From contig NC_052349.1 in assembly GCF_009727055.1 (NCBI RefSeq), forward strand, positions 44,207,375 to 44,271,374: a DNA stretch of 64,000 nucleotides. Direction: 5' to 3'. Made by a program: the position numbers and the translations under genes. The stretch is from Benincasa hispida (Eukaryota > Streptophyta > Magnoliopsida > Cucurbitales > Cucurbitaceae). Under the pieces are notes generated by a model. It saw only the letters and a list, made by a program, of their open reading frames with translations. It was not told where the DNA came from and did no database searches. Shown here piece after piece: positions 24,085-36,156 of this stretch. The stretch's first letter is position 1; each line of letters starts with the position of its first letter.

Positions 24085-24816
24085 ATCGCTGGATTAATAA
24101 GCTTATTATTTTGAGGATTTTTCTGATTGGGGAGTTGGGAACATAGTTATGAAGGAATTCACTCATTCCCCAATGTCGGGGTAAGTAGATAAATTGCTCC
24201 CTTAAGGGCTGATTTTGGGGCTTGAACAATGTGGCACCACACCTTCTCCTGGCTCGAGAGGGGTTTGGTCATAATTGGACTATGATTTATTGTTCATTAG
24301 ATGGATTAGTGGTACTTAAGGAGTTAGATGTAACTACATGGGCAAAATGGTAATTTTGGTCCAGTTGTACTTACGAGCAATTTGTGAAAGGTCATTGTAC
24401 TGTTGATTGGTTACATCCAATGGACACATAAATATATTTGTAGTGTGAAGAGTGCAGCTGTCAGTCTTCAGTGGAATGCCCCACAGTTAACAGATGGTGA
24501 ATAATTTAATTAAAGAGTTTAATTAATTATTCATGTAACTTTTGGAGCTTTAAGCTACAGGTCCATGAGGTCCCATCGGTAGCTCAATAGGATTTAGTGA
24601 GAATCATTTTTTGGATTAATTTGAATTGTTCAAATTCATTGGGGGAATTAATTATATATGATATAATTATTATAATGTATTTGATACATTATAATATTAA
24701 TGAGAGGAGATAAATATTTGAATATGATTCGAATATTAATTATATGAACTGGATTCATATTGTTAAATTTAATGTAAATGTGATTTATATTAAATGCAAT
24801 TGGTGAGAGAAAAGAA
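24085..24816 (+). mobile_element. Copia element B, 5' LTR, left piece
   Basis: LTR-family wording from 'ttttgaggatttttctgatt' through 'aagtagataaattgctccc', 'gaacaatgtggcacc', 'ggtacttaaggag', 'aaatatatttgtagtg' and 'ttggagctttaagctac'. Its 5' end is truncated by the junction with element A. It breaks off at 24816 at the MULE insertion and resumes at 36275. Confidence 0.75.
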
Positions 24817-24925
24817 GGAAAATTGGGCCGATGACCTAATATTTCAACCTATAATGCCAAATGACCCCCTTTTTTAAAAAACTGTCAATTAACCCTCTAC
24901 TTACATTATCACGGTATGAAATTAC
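24817..24925 (+). repeat. MULE left terminal inverted repeat
   Basis: Matches the complement of 36157-36265 with scattered mismatches; best block 'ccataatgccaaatgaccc' on the right-hand complement versus 'cctataatgccaaatgaccc' here. Confidence 0.88.
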
Positions 24926-25283
24926 AAAAATACCCTCTAGTTTATATGATACTCATGTGCTCAAACTCAACGGCCATCCCATGCTCAAAATTCTCGTGCA
25001 AGTGTCATTCAATCCCGCTCTGCAAAACCATCATCCATCTACTGTTGTAATTGAAGTTCTGTACTGCCGTAATCGAAGTTCTCGGGTAAGTGAATTTAAT
25101 TTTTTGTCTTGCATATTGTGTTGCATCTGTTTAGGTTGGTTTCGTTTGATCGATCTTAACGTTCATAACTAGTTTCAAGGTTTAATCGGTCGCGTCTGTT
25201 TTTTATTTTGGGTTTTAATGTGTTTTCGATGTGTTTTGCATTGGTTGAGGACGAAGAAGATATAGTTAGAGCTAGAGGAGGTA

Positions 25284-25440
25284 GTGAGCGAGTTTTGCGA
25301 GAGCGAGATGGGCTAAAGAAGGACGAGTGAAAGCAAGATGGGCTAGAACGAGATGAGCCAAAGTAATATGCGCTAGAGTGAGACAAGAGAGAGCGAGATG
25401 GGCGAGAGCGAGATGAGCGAGATTAGCGAGAGCGAGACTT
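25284..25440 (+). repeat. GAGCGAGA subterminal array (left)
   Basis: Purine-rich words 'gagcgagatgggc', 'gagcgagatgagc' and 'gcgagagcgaga' recur about ten times at irregular short spacing. The right side of the MULE carries the inverse (TCTCGCTCTC) at 35586-35790, with further copies at 33270-33300 and 36105-36140. Confidence 0.75.
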
Positions 25441-26518
25441 TAACAATATGTATTGTTAGTAATTTTTTAGTACGAACCTATTAACTGATAAATTGAATGT
25501 TCATACAATGTAGGAGTAATTTAAGATGTCAAAATCTTTTACAATTCGTGAAGTTGATAGGGTTCCCGAGCAAGTAACCAGCTTGGCCCACGTTGCTAAT
25601 GTCAACAAGATTGTAAAGGAGAAGCTTACCAGAAGGCAGTTAGAGATTTCAAGAGAAAAAATTTTGGGCGATTTATAGACATTGAACTTGTATTCAACAA
25701 CCCACTAATCCACCATATGTTATTAAAGGAAGTGAAGAAGTCGGGAGCAGACTCGATTAGTTTCTTTTTCAAAGGAAAGGTCGTTACATTTTTTAAGGAT
25801 GACTTTTTATTGATCATTGGTTTGTGGTGGTCTCTCACGCGAATTGTACAGAGTTAGGAGTCCTCACAAGAACTTGCGATGAGGTACTTTGGTAATTGGT
25901 CGACCTCAGATGCATTCCCCTTGAATTTACTAGAAGAAGAATACAAAAATTTGGTATTTGAAAACGATGATGATGCTGTTAAATCACCCTAGTATATTAC
26001 ACAGAAGTTGCAATGATGGATGAAAACAAGCAAAAGAGAATTTTCGATCGTACACTATTTGATGATGTTGAAGACATAGATTATTATAACAATCTTGATT
26101 GAGGTATAACTATTTGGCAGAGAACACTCGACACCCTGAAGACTACACTGAATGACAAGGTTGATTTATACAAGGAGAAGGTAAGAAGAAATAAAAATTA
26201 TGTTGTGAAGTACTCGCTCCGTGGATTTCCCCAAGCATTCTAGGTAGATGTTCCTTAACTTAACTTTATCTTTGGTTTAACATTAACATAGTTATAAATA
26301 TGAGTTGTTTGGATTTAGGTGTAGACGTATGAGATCCTATCATCGATAACAAGGAACGTTGCCACTTGAAAGAGCAAGGTAGATGTGCCTCGTATATTAT
26401 GGTGCTCATGCTCTCACTCGGTGTCATTCAAAGTACTCAAAAGAGACATTTTTTAGTCTCAAATGTAAGTGTAATCTAGCCACAATATGTTTATTCGGTT
26501 GTTAAATGTACACTAACC

Positions 26519-27609
26519 TGTAAGAGTGTATCAACATGCAGCGGAAGCAACAAGGATCAATAAGCATTCAAATTCACTAATTTTGGCAGAAACTAAAGCA
26601 TGCTCATTCTAATAAAAGAGGGTTTATAGTCATACCTTTGTAGAACTCTTCAAGATCTTGATCAATAGCAGTTGTCTTCTCCAAAATGCACCATGACCCA
26701 CCTCAAAATCTTCCCCACTATCCTCTTGGAGCTTTAGAATGAGTTATGAGACTCAAGAATAGCTTGAAGCAACGGGAAAAAAAAAAAAGAAAAGGAGAAG
26801 CTCACTGCACCACACTGTTTGAAGAACCTTTCTTCAACCCAAAATTTTCTCTAAAATTTTTATTGAATGCATGCCTCAAATTCACCCCAATCTTCTTTAT
26901 TTATTGCAGGTAAACATGCAAAGAAGAACACTGCATGAGTTACAACTCATGCTTAGATAAATGTGAAGTAGGGAAGTGATGTTTGTGTGAGCTAGTAGAA
27001 GATGGTAACGGGAAGAACGTTTTTTCCATTTTGTGCATGTTTGTGACTTTTCAATTTTTCTCAAAATCAAATGATTTTCAAAAACTGAAAGTTTTATAAA
27101 ATTAAATTCATAAATTAATTTTCTAATAAAATTAATAAATAATTATTTAATTATTTAAATAATTCTAATTAATTTAATATCAAATATTAAATTAATTTTT
27201 ATATAAATCCATCTTCATATATTTAAATCATATTTAAATATATATTCTTCTCTTCCATTTAATTATAATTTGAACGTTTCAAATTAACTTCTCAAGCTAC
27301 TCTAAAGCTTATCCATTTACGAGTTAGTAGGAGGACCTCGCAGACCTATAGATCATGGGCTCCAACGATCCGAGATTAATCGGCTAAACTCATTAGATTG
27401 AATTAACCCCTATTCGTTTACTAATGGCTCACTCCACTATAGCCCATAGTTGAACTCCCCTCACTGTAGATATATTATGTCCACTTTAGATAACCATAAT
27501 CAGTAAGTTGATTATTCACAATTATTCATAATCACAGATGGGTTAAAATAACTATTTCACCCTTGTGAATATATCTTGTTCCTTAAGTTCCCAACATAAC
27601 CATCTTACA
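26519..27609 (-). mobile_element. LTR-like insertion in the Ulp1 pseudogene
   Basis: Begins TGTAAGAGTG and ends ATCTTACA, giving TGTAAGA inverted ends. The interior on the minus strand follows LTR wording: the complement of 'gggctccaacgatccgag' and 'ctaaactcatta', and of 'gtagatatattatgtcca', as in the other LTRs here. It interrupts the DUF1985 to linker region. No target duplication is obvious, so the boundaries are provisional. Confidence 0.5.
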
Positions 27610-27745
27610 GGGTTGGATAAACGGGCCGTAAGACAAGTACACTCTAACACCGAGAGTTCAGGGAGCTCTACTAGTTCAGAGAGTGGCAGTAGTCCAGAAG
27701 CTGGGGAAGGTGAACAACAGGGTAATTCAGAAGGTGGAGTGAGGG

Positions 27746-27884
27746 ACAACGAATCTGATGGGGACCAAAACATCCACTAGTCTACTTACACCCCTAGCGA
27801 GGATATGTTTCATGNACAACGAATCTGATGGGGACCAAAACATCCACTAGTCTACTTACACCCCTAGCGAGGATATGTTTCATG
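27746..27884. repeat. Exact 69-bp duplication around a single N
   Basis: Bases 27746-27814 are identical to 27816-27884, with one N at 27815 between them. This is what an unmerged contig overlap looks like; the true sequence probably has one copy. Confidence 0.95.
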
Positions 27885-28953
27885 ATGTGCCGACAGGTGA
27901 CGTACGTCCTGAGCCTGAGGAGGAGTGTTCTATCCTGAAAGAGGACCGTTTGGAGCCTTAGGTTTCAGGCCACAAGGAAGGAGCCAATGTTGATCCTGAT
28001 GTATATTCGTACCTGCGGAGCATTGACAACTCAATATCGAGCTTGAATTCCCGTGTATCGAACCTAAAGACGGACACAGAGACATTAAAGCACAATTGTC
28101 AACCATTTTATCTCTATTACAGTCTACGAAGGGTTCCGCGGTGTTTGAGGCGACGAGGTCCCCCACTCAACAGATAGGCAGCGATGTCACCATGTCACCT
28201 ATCCCGACTCTATCTCGGTCACCCATCCAACCTATACCTAGGTCATCTACCCTACTTCCACCTAAGTCACCTACCCCACCTCTACCTAAGTCACCTACCC
28301 CACTTCCACCTAAGTCACCTAACCCACCTATACCTTTCGATTTATATGTACAGCTTGATATCACGGCCTCCTCTGGTACCATACATCTTGATTCACAGGT
28401 ATGATCGTTATGTGATTCGAAAATTTCTTTCTTCATATTTGTTATTCGACATGTTCACCATTTTGTTATATTTCTGTAGATTATGGTCGAGAGTCGAAAA
28501 AAAAAACGTAAGAGAAAGATTGTTGATAAATACACACCTCTGGTCAAACCAAAAAAGAAAATAACAAAAGAGAAGGAAATTAAGGTTCAACTTCCTTTGG
28601 ATCGTCCAAATATTAAGTACCCTCTCCCTAGGGTACCTATGATACAGTTTAAAGTGACGATCCAGTATTCCTTAGAGCATGAGGTTCCAGCTGCTGTATT
28701 CACAAAATGATGAACTAGATTGCCGATAAGAATACAGACAACGAGGTTCGAGAAAATGTAGTTCAGTCGTTATCCAAGTCCTCTTTCCAAGAGTTAACCG
28801 AACCAAGTTCATGGGTTGAGTGTGATGTAAGTTTACGATTTTTGTCCTTTTTACCAAGTACATACAGATTACTTCCTTCTCCTAACATATATCTTGTTTT
28901 GGATACAAACTCTAAATATCCTATTTCAGTTTATAAAAGATAAATTCTATAGG

Positions 28954-30376
28954 TGATAACGTAAATTAGGGGGATACAATTATGCGATGCGTGACTTAGG
29001 GTATGCGTTAGTTCTCATGCGTCTGTGGTCATGCGTTGGAATGGAAAATATGCGTTGATCTCTTATGCAATGACCATGCATTCCTGTCACAAGTTTTCTT
29101 GCACTCGCGCCAAGTATAACGCGAACGCAAGTTTCTCGGGTGATCCGAGGTCGAACTCAGGGACTTGTAGCTAAATGTATGCAGTGATGTGTTTGTGATG
29201 GATAAATAAAAGAATGAAGGGGGTTATAAGCTATAAACTACTCGTACTCCTAACTAACAGACAAAGCAGTAGAAGTATGAATGAGAGGTAGAGACACGAC
29301 AACTATTGACACGTAGTAAAATGCATGGAAAAATAGATAAAATGTGAGGATGCCTTCACTGCAACACTAATCTCGACCGCAATGAGAGTTAAGGATACTA
29401 AGTAAATGAAGATAGAGATGGAACTGAAGGAAATATAGAAATGCATTGATCACAAAATGTATTAATTCCTTAAGCCAAAATGTAATACAATACAATATAA
29501 AGAAAGAAGAGAAATGGAAAGGCTAGCTAAAAGCAATGTCTTGCTTTCTTACTTCCAGCAGATGTGTGTCAAGGCTGTTGGTGGTGCCATGGAAGGGTGG
29601 TGAAGCAAACTCTCTTGAGGTCTGACTCCGGCGAAGGCTCCGGTTGTCACTTGGAATAGATGAAAGAGATGAAGAATTCTCAAGCTAACTCTCACTTTTT
29701 CGTCTAGATCACAAGGATCCACCCGAAGGTAGAAACTTGGATAAATTGAAATTCTGCTCAACGCTTCTATTTATAGAGCTGGATCACCGACAACATTAAT
29801 GAACCTGCTCTGATTCTCACATTCATAGCGCGATGGTCCTTTTCTAAATCTCTGCTGCTAACGGCGTGGTAGGTGAAATATCAACATCATCTTTTGATAC
29901 TCTTGAGGTATGCATTCATGTTGCATTCCACCAACCTTGCAGTCACCCTTCTATGATGGTTAACATTATGTAGTCGCAATCTCTCTGGCATTAACTTGAT
30001 GACCGCAACTTCTATGCGATAATCGCATTCGTTTGACGACCGTGACTTCTATGCGATGGAGCATGCGGTCGATGGACGCAACACCCATACGTCGAACGTA
30101 TGTGTTTGCCTCTACGATGGAGAGATTCCCCGCATGCGGTCGTCTTTGCAATAGCCCAGCTTTCGCATATGCGATCGCTTTCTACGGTTGCTACAAGAAT
30201 AAACAATTGAACGCATAATAACGCATAATAGTGAGTTAGCCGAGATTCTTAATGCTGATCGATGCAAACTCGTTTTCTCATGAATTCCTAACATATTCGC
30301 CGCATATTTCTCTTAACAGCTCTCATAATTCTAAATAAAAGGCCTAAGATGACGTGCATTTCTGCTCTTTCACATC
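28954..30376. mobile_element. Unclassified 1.4-kb insertion with ~21-bp flanking repeats
   Basis: Inserted in the Ulp1 pseudogene, it starts TGATAACGTAAATTAGG and ends CTCTTTCACATC. It is flanked by near-identical 21-mers (28933-28953 and 30377-30397, two mismatches, ending 'tatagg'). The interior repeats ATGCG/CGCAT words and contains 'gatccgaggtcgaactcagg'. TG...CA-like ends suggest an LTR, but the long flanking repeat suggests target-primed insertion. Short ORFs on both strands match nothing. Confidence 0.55.
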
Positions 30377-30914
30377 ATAAAAAATAAATTGTATAGGCAT
30401 GGCCAGCTTCACCATCCTGCCAATTATAATAACGGTAACCATTTACTGCATTTTTAAATAGGAATACGTTGGTTGACTATCATGTGTTTTTAATGTTCAT
30501 TTCGTTGTGTAGAGTCACCTAAATTCTCGAGATGGGGTCTACAAACATATTAAGAACAAGTGACTTTGCATGCTGCCGTAGTATGGGGGGAAGAGACATT
30601 TCTAGATTATGTCATGGGTAAATTCGACAGCAAGTGGTCGATGTAGACTTCGTGTATACAGCAACAAACATCGATCAACATTGGATGTTGATGGCATTCG
30701 ATCTAAATAGAGGCCGGTTGTTTGTATTTGATTCACTACCGTCCATGATATTGAAGAAGAAGCTGGAGTCTTGCCTTGAACCCTTGACTTACACCCTACC
30801 ATCACTTCTTCACTACTGTGACTTCAAACGTTGAAAGCCGGACATAGAAATGTCTTGTTGGAATATATCCCGACCTACCTCTACAAACACACAGCACAGG
30901 TCACTAGATTGTGG

Positions 30915-32999
30915 TGTTAGGGATGATGCCCTAAAGTCTTGTGTCCTGTAGTTTGTAAACACAGTTTGTATGAATGCTTGTGATATATAATATATGATAT
31001 TTACTTCACTTATTGACTTTACACATTGGATGTTTTATTGCTTTACCACAAACCAATAAACTAAAATCCTTAGTTATTATTATGTAACTTAAGCATGTAT
31101 GTGGTGACATACAAGTGGATCATGTCTTAGTGATAACCAAAATGGTCTGTAGTATATGGATAAAGGAGGGAAACTTTAATCTGGTAACGCTATGGATGCA
31201 GCCCACTTTGTAGAATAGTTACAAGTGTCGTGACTTGCTACAGATGGTCTGATCCTGATTATTCATGTGAGGACATGCGAGCGGGGGCGTCCTATACAAA
31301 GAGTTTGTATAAGACATGACCATGAAGTGTTAACGTCTCGTTATATAACGCAGTTCATGATAGAGACTTCATTTCGCTAGGATGACCATAGGTAACATGA
31401 CCTCAATCCTAAGTGAGTTGGGAACTCCTACCATTGAGGGCAGTTCTTTGATTTGCATAGGTGTGAGTGGCCAGGCCGCCGACTCAAACCTACCACTTTG
31501 GGGATTCGTCTGATTTGGGAGCTGGGAACTCAGCTACACAAGATAGAATTCACTTTTTCCTCAAAGTAGGGGTAAGTAGATAAATTACTCCCTTAAAAGC
31601 TGATTCCAGGTCTTGAACAATGTGGCGTCACACCCTTTCTTGGCCCAAGAGGGGTTTAGTCATAGTAAGACTATGATCTATTGTTTATTAGAGGGATCAG
31701 TGGTACTTAAGGAGTAAGATGTAACTACAGGGGTAAAACGATAAATTAGTCCATTTGTACTCCCGAGCATCTGTGAAGGGTTATGGTACTGATGATTGGT
31801 TATATTCGATGGACACGGAAATATATCTGTGGTAAGAAGAGTTCAACTGTCGATCTTTAATGGAATCCTGGCAGTTAACGGAGTGGATCTTGTGGCTAAA
31901 GAATTTAGTCAGTTATTCATGTACCGTTGAAGCTTCAGTCATAGGTCCATACGATCCCCTTGGTAGCTTAGATTCAAGTTGAGAATTAGTTTTTGAGTCA
32001 GTTTGAAATGTTCAAATTGACAAGAGGGAGTTCGATTATATATGATATGATTGTACTGATTAATTTTATATGATATAATTGACTTTATGTATGAGATACA
32101 TTAATTGGAGGAAATTAGATGTAAATATGATTTATATCTAGTGGAGGAGAAAAAACTATGATTAATATATGATATTAAACTATAGGTTATGAATATAATA
32201 TGATTATATTTATTATTTTATTAATTTGGCAATTATGGGATAATTGGCCACCGTTTTTTTCGTAACCATGTGTTAGTGGGGAGTTCCATTCAGTTTTCGT
32301 AACTAAAGAATAAAATGAAAATTTTTTACATTAAAGAACACGGTTAATTGCTCACGGTGTGTTTGCTGCCCATCGCTTAGTGAATTGAGAGCCTATACGA
32401 TAGCTCACCTTTCCTAGATGATTGCTTACACGTGCGCGCTACTTACTAAATGATCGCTTAGCGCCTGAGCTTTACTAAACGATCGTATAGATGATCGCCT
32501 ATCATTTCCTACACGATCGTGTACCTCACCTAAATGATCAAACACTTTGTCCATACGATAGACTCAGCTTTCTCCCATTTGCTTGATCGTTGTATACGAT
32601 CTCTTTTCCTCCTCCCCTCTACCAAATCCGAACAGAGCCCACTCTTTGGATTCTCACTCTGAGAATACTAAAGGTTCCAAGTGGTGGTGTCGTCCCTATC
32701 TTCCTCATGTTCGTGTGGTGTCCGTTCGTGGTAGATGATCGAAGTTTTATTGAACGAAAGCTTCCTGTTCTAGCGAGAGCACAAGGAGGCCGTTTGTGGA
32801 GAGAGCGAGATTTCTATTGAAGAGAGTGTTTTTACTGGTAAGTTTACTCGTTCTCTTGTTTATTTATCTTTGAGCATGCCGATAATTTAGTAGTTTGATG
32901 CATATCTGTTTGTATGAATGTAAATGTGGTAATTCTGTCATAGTGCTTTTGGAAAGATCTTCTTCTGCTTAGAGGTACTCTTGTATAAGAGTTCCTTCA
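30915..32999 (+). mobile_element. Solo LTR C (copia family), inserted at the Ulp1 active site
   Basis: Begins TGTTAGGGATGATGCCC and ends AAGAGTTCCTTCA, 2085 bp, the same LTR family as 59273-61418. Flanks are TGTGG (30910-30914) and TATGG (33000-33004), a 5-bp duplication with one change. No internal region or PBS is present. Upstream sequence ends in the Asp-Cys codons of the protease and downstream sequence continues the same frame, which fixes both boundaries. Confidence 0.85.
32386..32602. repeat. CGATCG short-word array in solo LTR C
   Basis: Words such as 'aacgatcgtatagatgatcg' and 'cacgatcgtgtacc' recur at 20-40 bp spacing just upstream of the conserved 'gaacagagcccac' block of the LTR. 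Confidence 0.7.
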
Positions 33000-33424
33000 T
33001 ATGGAATATTTGTAGTAAAATTCTTAGAACATTTAGTGACTGGTAATGCCCCATCTGTAATCACTCAGGAGAAGATGAGTGATTATAGGATGCAGTTGAC
33101 ATGTCAATTGTGGACGAACACTCCATATTATTAATGTACATATATATTATGCATATTATTGATGTAATTTTACTAATATGTTATTTAAATTATTAGTGTA
33201 GAACTAACATGAATAGAAAAAAAATTAGTAACATAAATAGACAAACTCGAGGAAAGTTGTGTAAGTGATAGCGAGATTAGAAAGAGCGAGATCCAAAGAG
33301 AGCGGACATTTTCAGAAAGATTCATGAATTAACTAAACTTATAAAGGGAGAGCAAGATAAGTGAGACATTTGAAGAAATTCGTGAATAGACAAACTTCAG
33401 TAATTAAACTTATAAGCGAGACAT

Positions 33425-35548
33425 TCCTTCGTATGGAGGTTCATAATACCGTCTAATCGATTGTCCTGCATATGGATCCTATAACAATCAATCGGCTCAA
33501 CTCGATATCGTCTGCCCTTGTCACACTCAGTTTCTAATCGGTTTTCATAGTAGTTCGAGTGTGATTTCGTTCGAGATGCCCAATAATTTCTCCGTTCATA
33601 AATCCATGACTAAATGAGTTCTCGAACATGTTTCAATAAACACATTATCAGCAACTGTTGATATCCTTTGTTCAATGAATTTAAGCACTCTACACAATTG
33701 GACATCATGTGATCGTATCTTTGTTCTGTTTGGTAAACACACACCCACCTCTCAAGACCAATATCCTCCAAATATTTCGATACAACACCATTTCGAAAAG
33801 TACATAGTTGGTCCTAGTGTGCTTGGAACTCTGACATGCAAAATGGCGTGGTTACATCCTTGAACATCCCAACAATCGTACTGTCCTTAAATTTGGAAAG
33901 AATATTATTTTCTAGGTGGTATGTGCACAATACATGAAATGTCGTAGGAAAAACTGCACGAATGCCATTGCCAATAGATACCACTCAATCGGACACGAAC
34001 ACCAAGTTAGGGGGTTATCTAATGGCACACTTCAAATTCATCATAAACCACTTCCAAGCTTGATCAGTTTCATTGTCCACTATGGCATATGCTAGTGGGT
34101 AAACTTGGTTGTTACCATCCATGAAACGTTGACCAACATGGTCCCTTTGTATTTTCCTTTCAGATGTGATCCATCAACAATTATCCATGTCGATAACTTG
34201 AAAAACCTCTAATACAAGGCCTTAATGCCATAAACATGTACTTGAAATGGACATCATTTTCAAATTTGATTTCAAACCTTGTACTTGGATTCTCCATTTT
34301 TAACGCTTCACCATATGCATGTAAAATAGCATACGACTCTTCTGGAATACCCCTAGCGAGAGCATAAGCAGTTTCCCTTGCACGTCACATCTTATCATAA
34401 CTTATGTTTACATTATACTCTTTCCTTATATCCTCAATGATGTGATGAGGTTTACAAACACGTCCTATGCCTGTAAACTTATCTTTGATTAGTTCACCAA
34501 CTACTGCAGTTCTTGCTTGTCTATGGTCATGATTTAAAATTTCAATAGAACATGTGTGCGACAGCATATACTTTGTGATCTTAAATATGTCACACTCTAG
34601 AATTTTCACTACACGAAGGCTCCACTTGCAATTATCCTCTATACATTTGACAGTAAACAGAGACTTAGTTGATTTTCTTACCTTATATTCAAAATTAATG
34701 TTTATGGATAGAATAGACAATCTCATTTTTAAATCACTCTTACTCAAAAAAAATTTGACCAACTTCAACATTTGTCTCAGATGAAGAGGTACCAGGCATA
34801 ATCAATTCCCCTCTACGACATGAAGACATGGAATTCAATCCTTCCGGTCTCTTATTAACAGCCACTGCAGGTCTATGCACCTTTGAAGGACCACAGTCCA
34901 TAGAATTCAATCCTACTGATCTTTCATTATCAACCACAAAAGGATCACGCTCTTCTAAAGGACAACAATCCATAAAATTCAAGCTTTTTGATCTCTCATT
35001 ACCAACAACGAAAGGATCACACTCTTCTGAAGGACCACAATCCATTTAAGTAAGTCTTCCTGATCTCTCATTACCAGGCACATGTCCGTTACATTAAGTT
35101 TCTCTTTCCAAGTCCACTGCATGAATGTTGTCATTGTCTATTGATAATGTTGATGTTGAGTGTTTATAGACAATGGAATATCACCTTCTTCTTGATTAGG
35201 CTCATATGATACTTCATATTATCTATTTACACCTATACCATCATGGTATGATTTTAGCGTTACATATAGCTGAACTCTACGAAGATCTTCTTAGAAAAGA
35301 AGGAAGCGAACATCACCATCATTCTGTATGTACTGTGGAGGGGCATCAAAATCAAGTTTATATTTAACTCTTATAACAACATCAAACTCTAAGCAACTTA
35401 CATTTGCAACCCTATAAATGTAAACTTTAAGTTCTTCATACTTCAATGTAATAGGCATAATGATTCTTGTTAGCTCGACTCCAACATACAAATTTTGGTT
35501 CTCATCCCAATAACCTTCATATCGAATTAGTAGACACTTTTCTGACAT
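33425..35548 (-). pseudogene. MULE (mudrA-type) transposase pseudogene
   Basis: Read on the minus strand from ATG at 35548. An N-terminal domain (MSEKCLLIRYEGYWDEN to NDGDVRFLLF, ending near 35291) is followed by a linker with three 24-residue repeats (34828-35043). The DNA-binding domain is at 34771-34385, with the zinc-type spacing VKCIEDNCKWSLRV and HTCSIE. Then comes RARETAYALARGIPEESY, and below it the HLKGKYKGTMLV block of the catalytic region. Further pieces read KFKDSTIVGMFK and YERRNYWASR, down to about 33425. The protein would bind the MULE ends and catalyse cut-and-paste transposition. The invariant Trp of the WRARE motif is a TGA stop (34385-34387), and further stops and frameshifts follow, so it is inactive. 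It converges on the Ulp1 gene. Confidence 0.85.
34828..35043 (-). repeat. 72-bp coding tandem repeat in the transposase linker
   Basis: Three units start at 34828, 34900 and 34972, with a partial fourth at 35044. On the minus strand each encodes a 24-residue LNSMDCGPS...VVxNERS-type unit. The period is a multiple of three, so repeat number can change without shifting the frame. Confidence 0.9.
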
Positions 35549-35585
35549 CTTACAAAGCAAGAGAACAAATTTTATTAAACAGACA

Positions 35586-35790
35586 ATATTACACATGGAT
35601 TTCTCTCGCTGTCGCTCCCAATTGCTCTCGCTCTCACTTCCAATTGCTCTCTCTCTCGCGACTCTCACTCTCGTTGTTGCCCTATCTCGCTCTCACGCTG
35701 TCGTTCTATGTCATTCTCTTGCTATTTCTCTATTTCGCTCTCTCCACCTTTCTTGTTGTCGCCCTCTCTTCCACCTTTCTCGTTATTGCT
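35586..35790 (-). repeat. GAGCGAGA subterminal array (right, inverted)
   Basis: TCTCGCTCTC, CTCTCTCTCGCG and related words are the inverse of the array at 25284-25440. They place similar sequence inside both MULE ends. The apparent ORFs here are low-complexity shadows. Confidence 0.75.
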
Positions 35791-36156
35791 CTTTCTCACA
35801 CCACTTTTTTGAGACCACATTCCTACAAACACCAATGAATCCAGGTTCAAGAAAAGTCTGTTCCATTCTGAAAAACCCGTTCTAAAAACTCCGTTTAGTT
35901 TAAAAAAAACTCCCTTCTGGAAAACCTCGTTCAATAAATCTTCGTACAATAAAATGAAAGTTTAAATGAAGTTTAGATTTTAAAGAATTCATCATTACAT
36001 ATTTTCTATGTGTTAACGATTTTAAGTTATAGACAGATTTTGTGAAAATTGTCAAAACAATCGTACAGTGACAAACAATCACATCACAATGGAAGATACA
36101 CAGAAAGGGAGAGCGAGATCCATTTAGTAAGAGCGAGACAGTTATCAAGGGCCATG

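Larger units (their letters stand above)
25526..33134 (+). pseudogene. DUF1985-Ulp1 (C48) protease pseudogene of the MULE
   Basis: The N-terminal part starts at ATG 25526 (MSKSFTIREV). It runs with stops and frame changes to the block WQRTLDTLKTTL (about 26110) and YSLRGFPQAF (about 26215-26240), which fit the C-terminal half of DUF1985. The middle has an acidic Ser/Gly linker (27600-27780), 24-bp PPKSPTPPLPKS-type repeats (about 28245-28335) and a KKKRKRK basic patch (about 28497-28517). The protease core is at 30634-30835: DFVYTATNIDQHWML holds the catalytic His and VFDSLPS follows. The Asp-Cys of the active site lies at about 30907-30912 and the tail continues from 33000 to the stop at 33132-33134. 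C48 enzymes cleave SUMO-like modifiers; MULE-borne copies have unknown roles. Three insertions (26519-27609, 28954-30376, 30915-32999) and many stops make it dead. Confidence 0.82.

Noticed and set aside
28096..28590. Overlapping frames on both strands encoding Pro/Ser or Leu/His-rich repeats
   Set aside because: They are alternative readings of the 24-bp coding repeat of the DUF1985-Ulp1 pseudogene; only the PKSPTPP frame fits its linker.
35595..35885. Leu/Ser-rich + strand frames resembling membrane proteins
   Set aside because: Produced by the TCTCGCTCTC array of the MULE end; the minus strand holds the real (broken) transposase start nearby.
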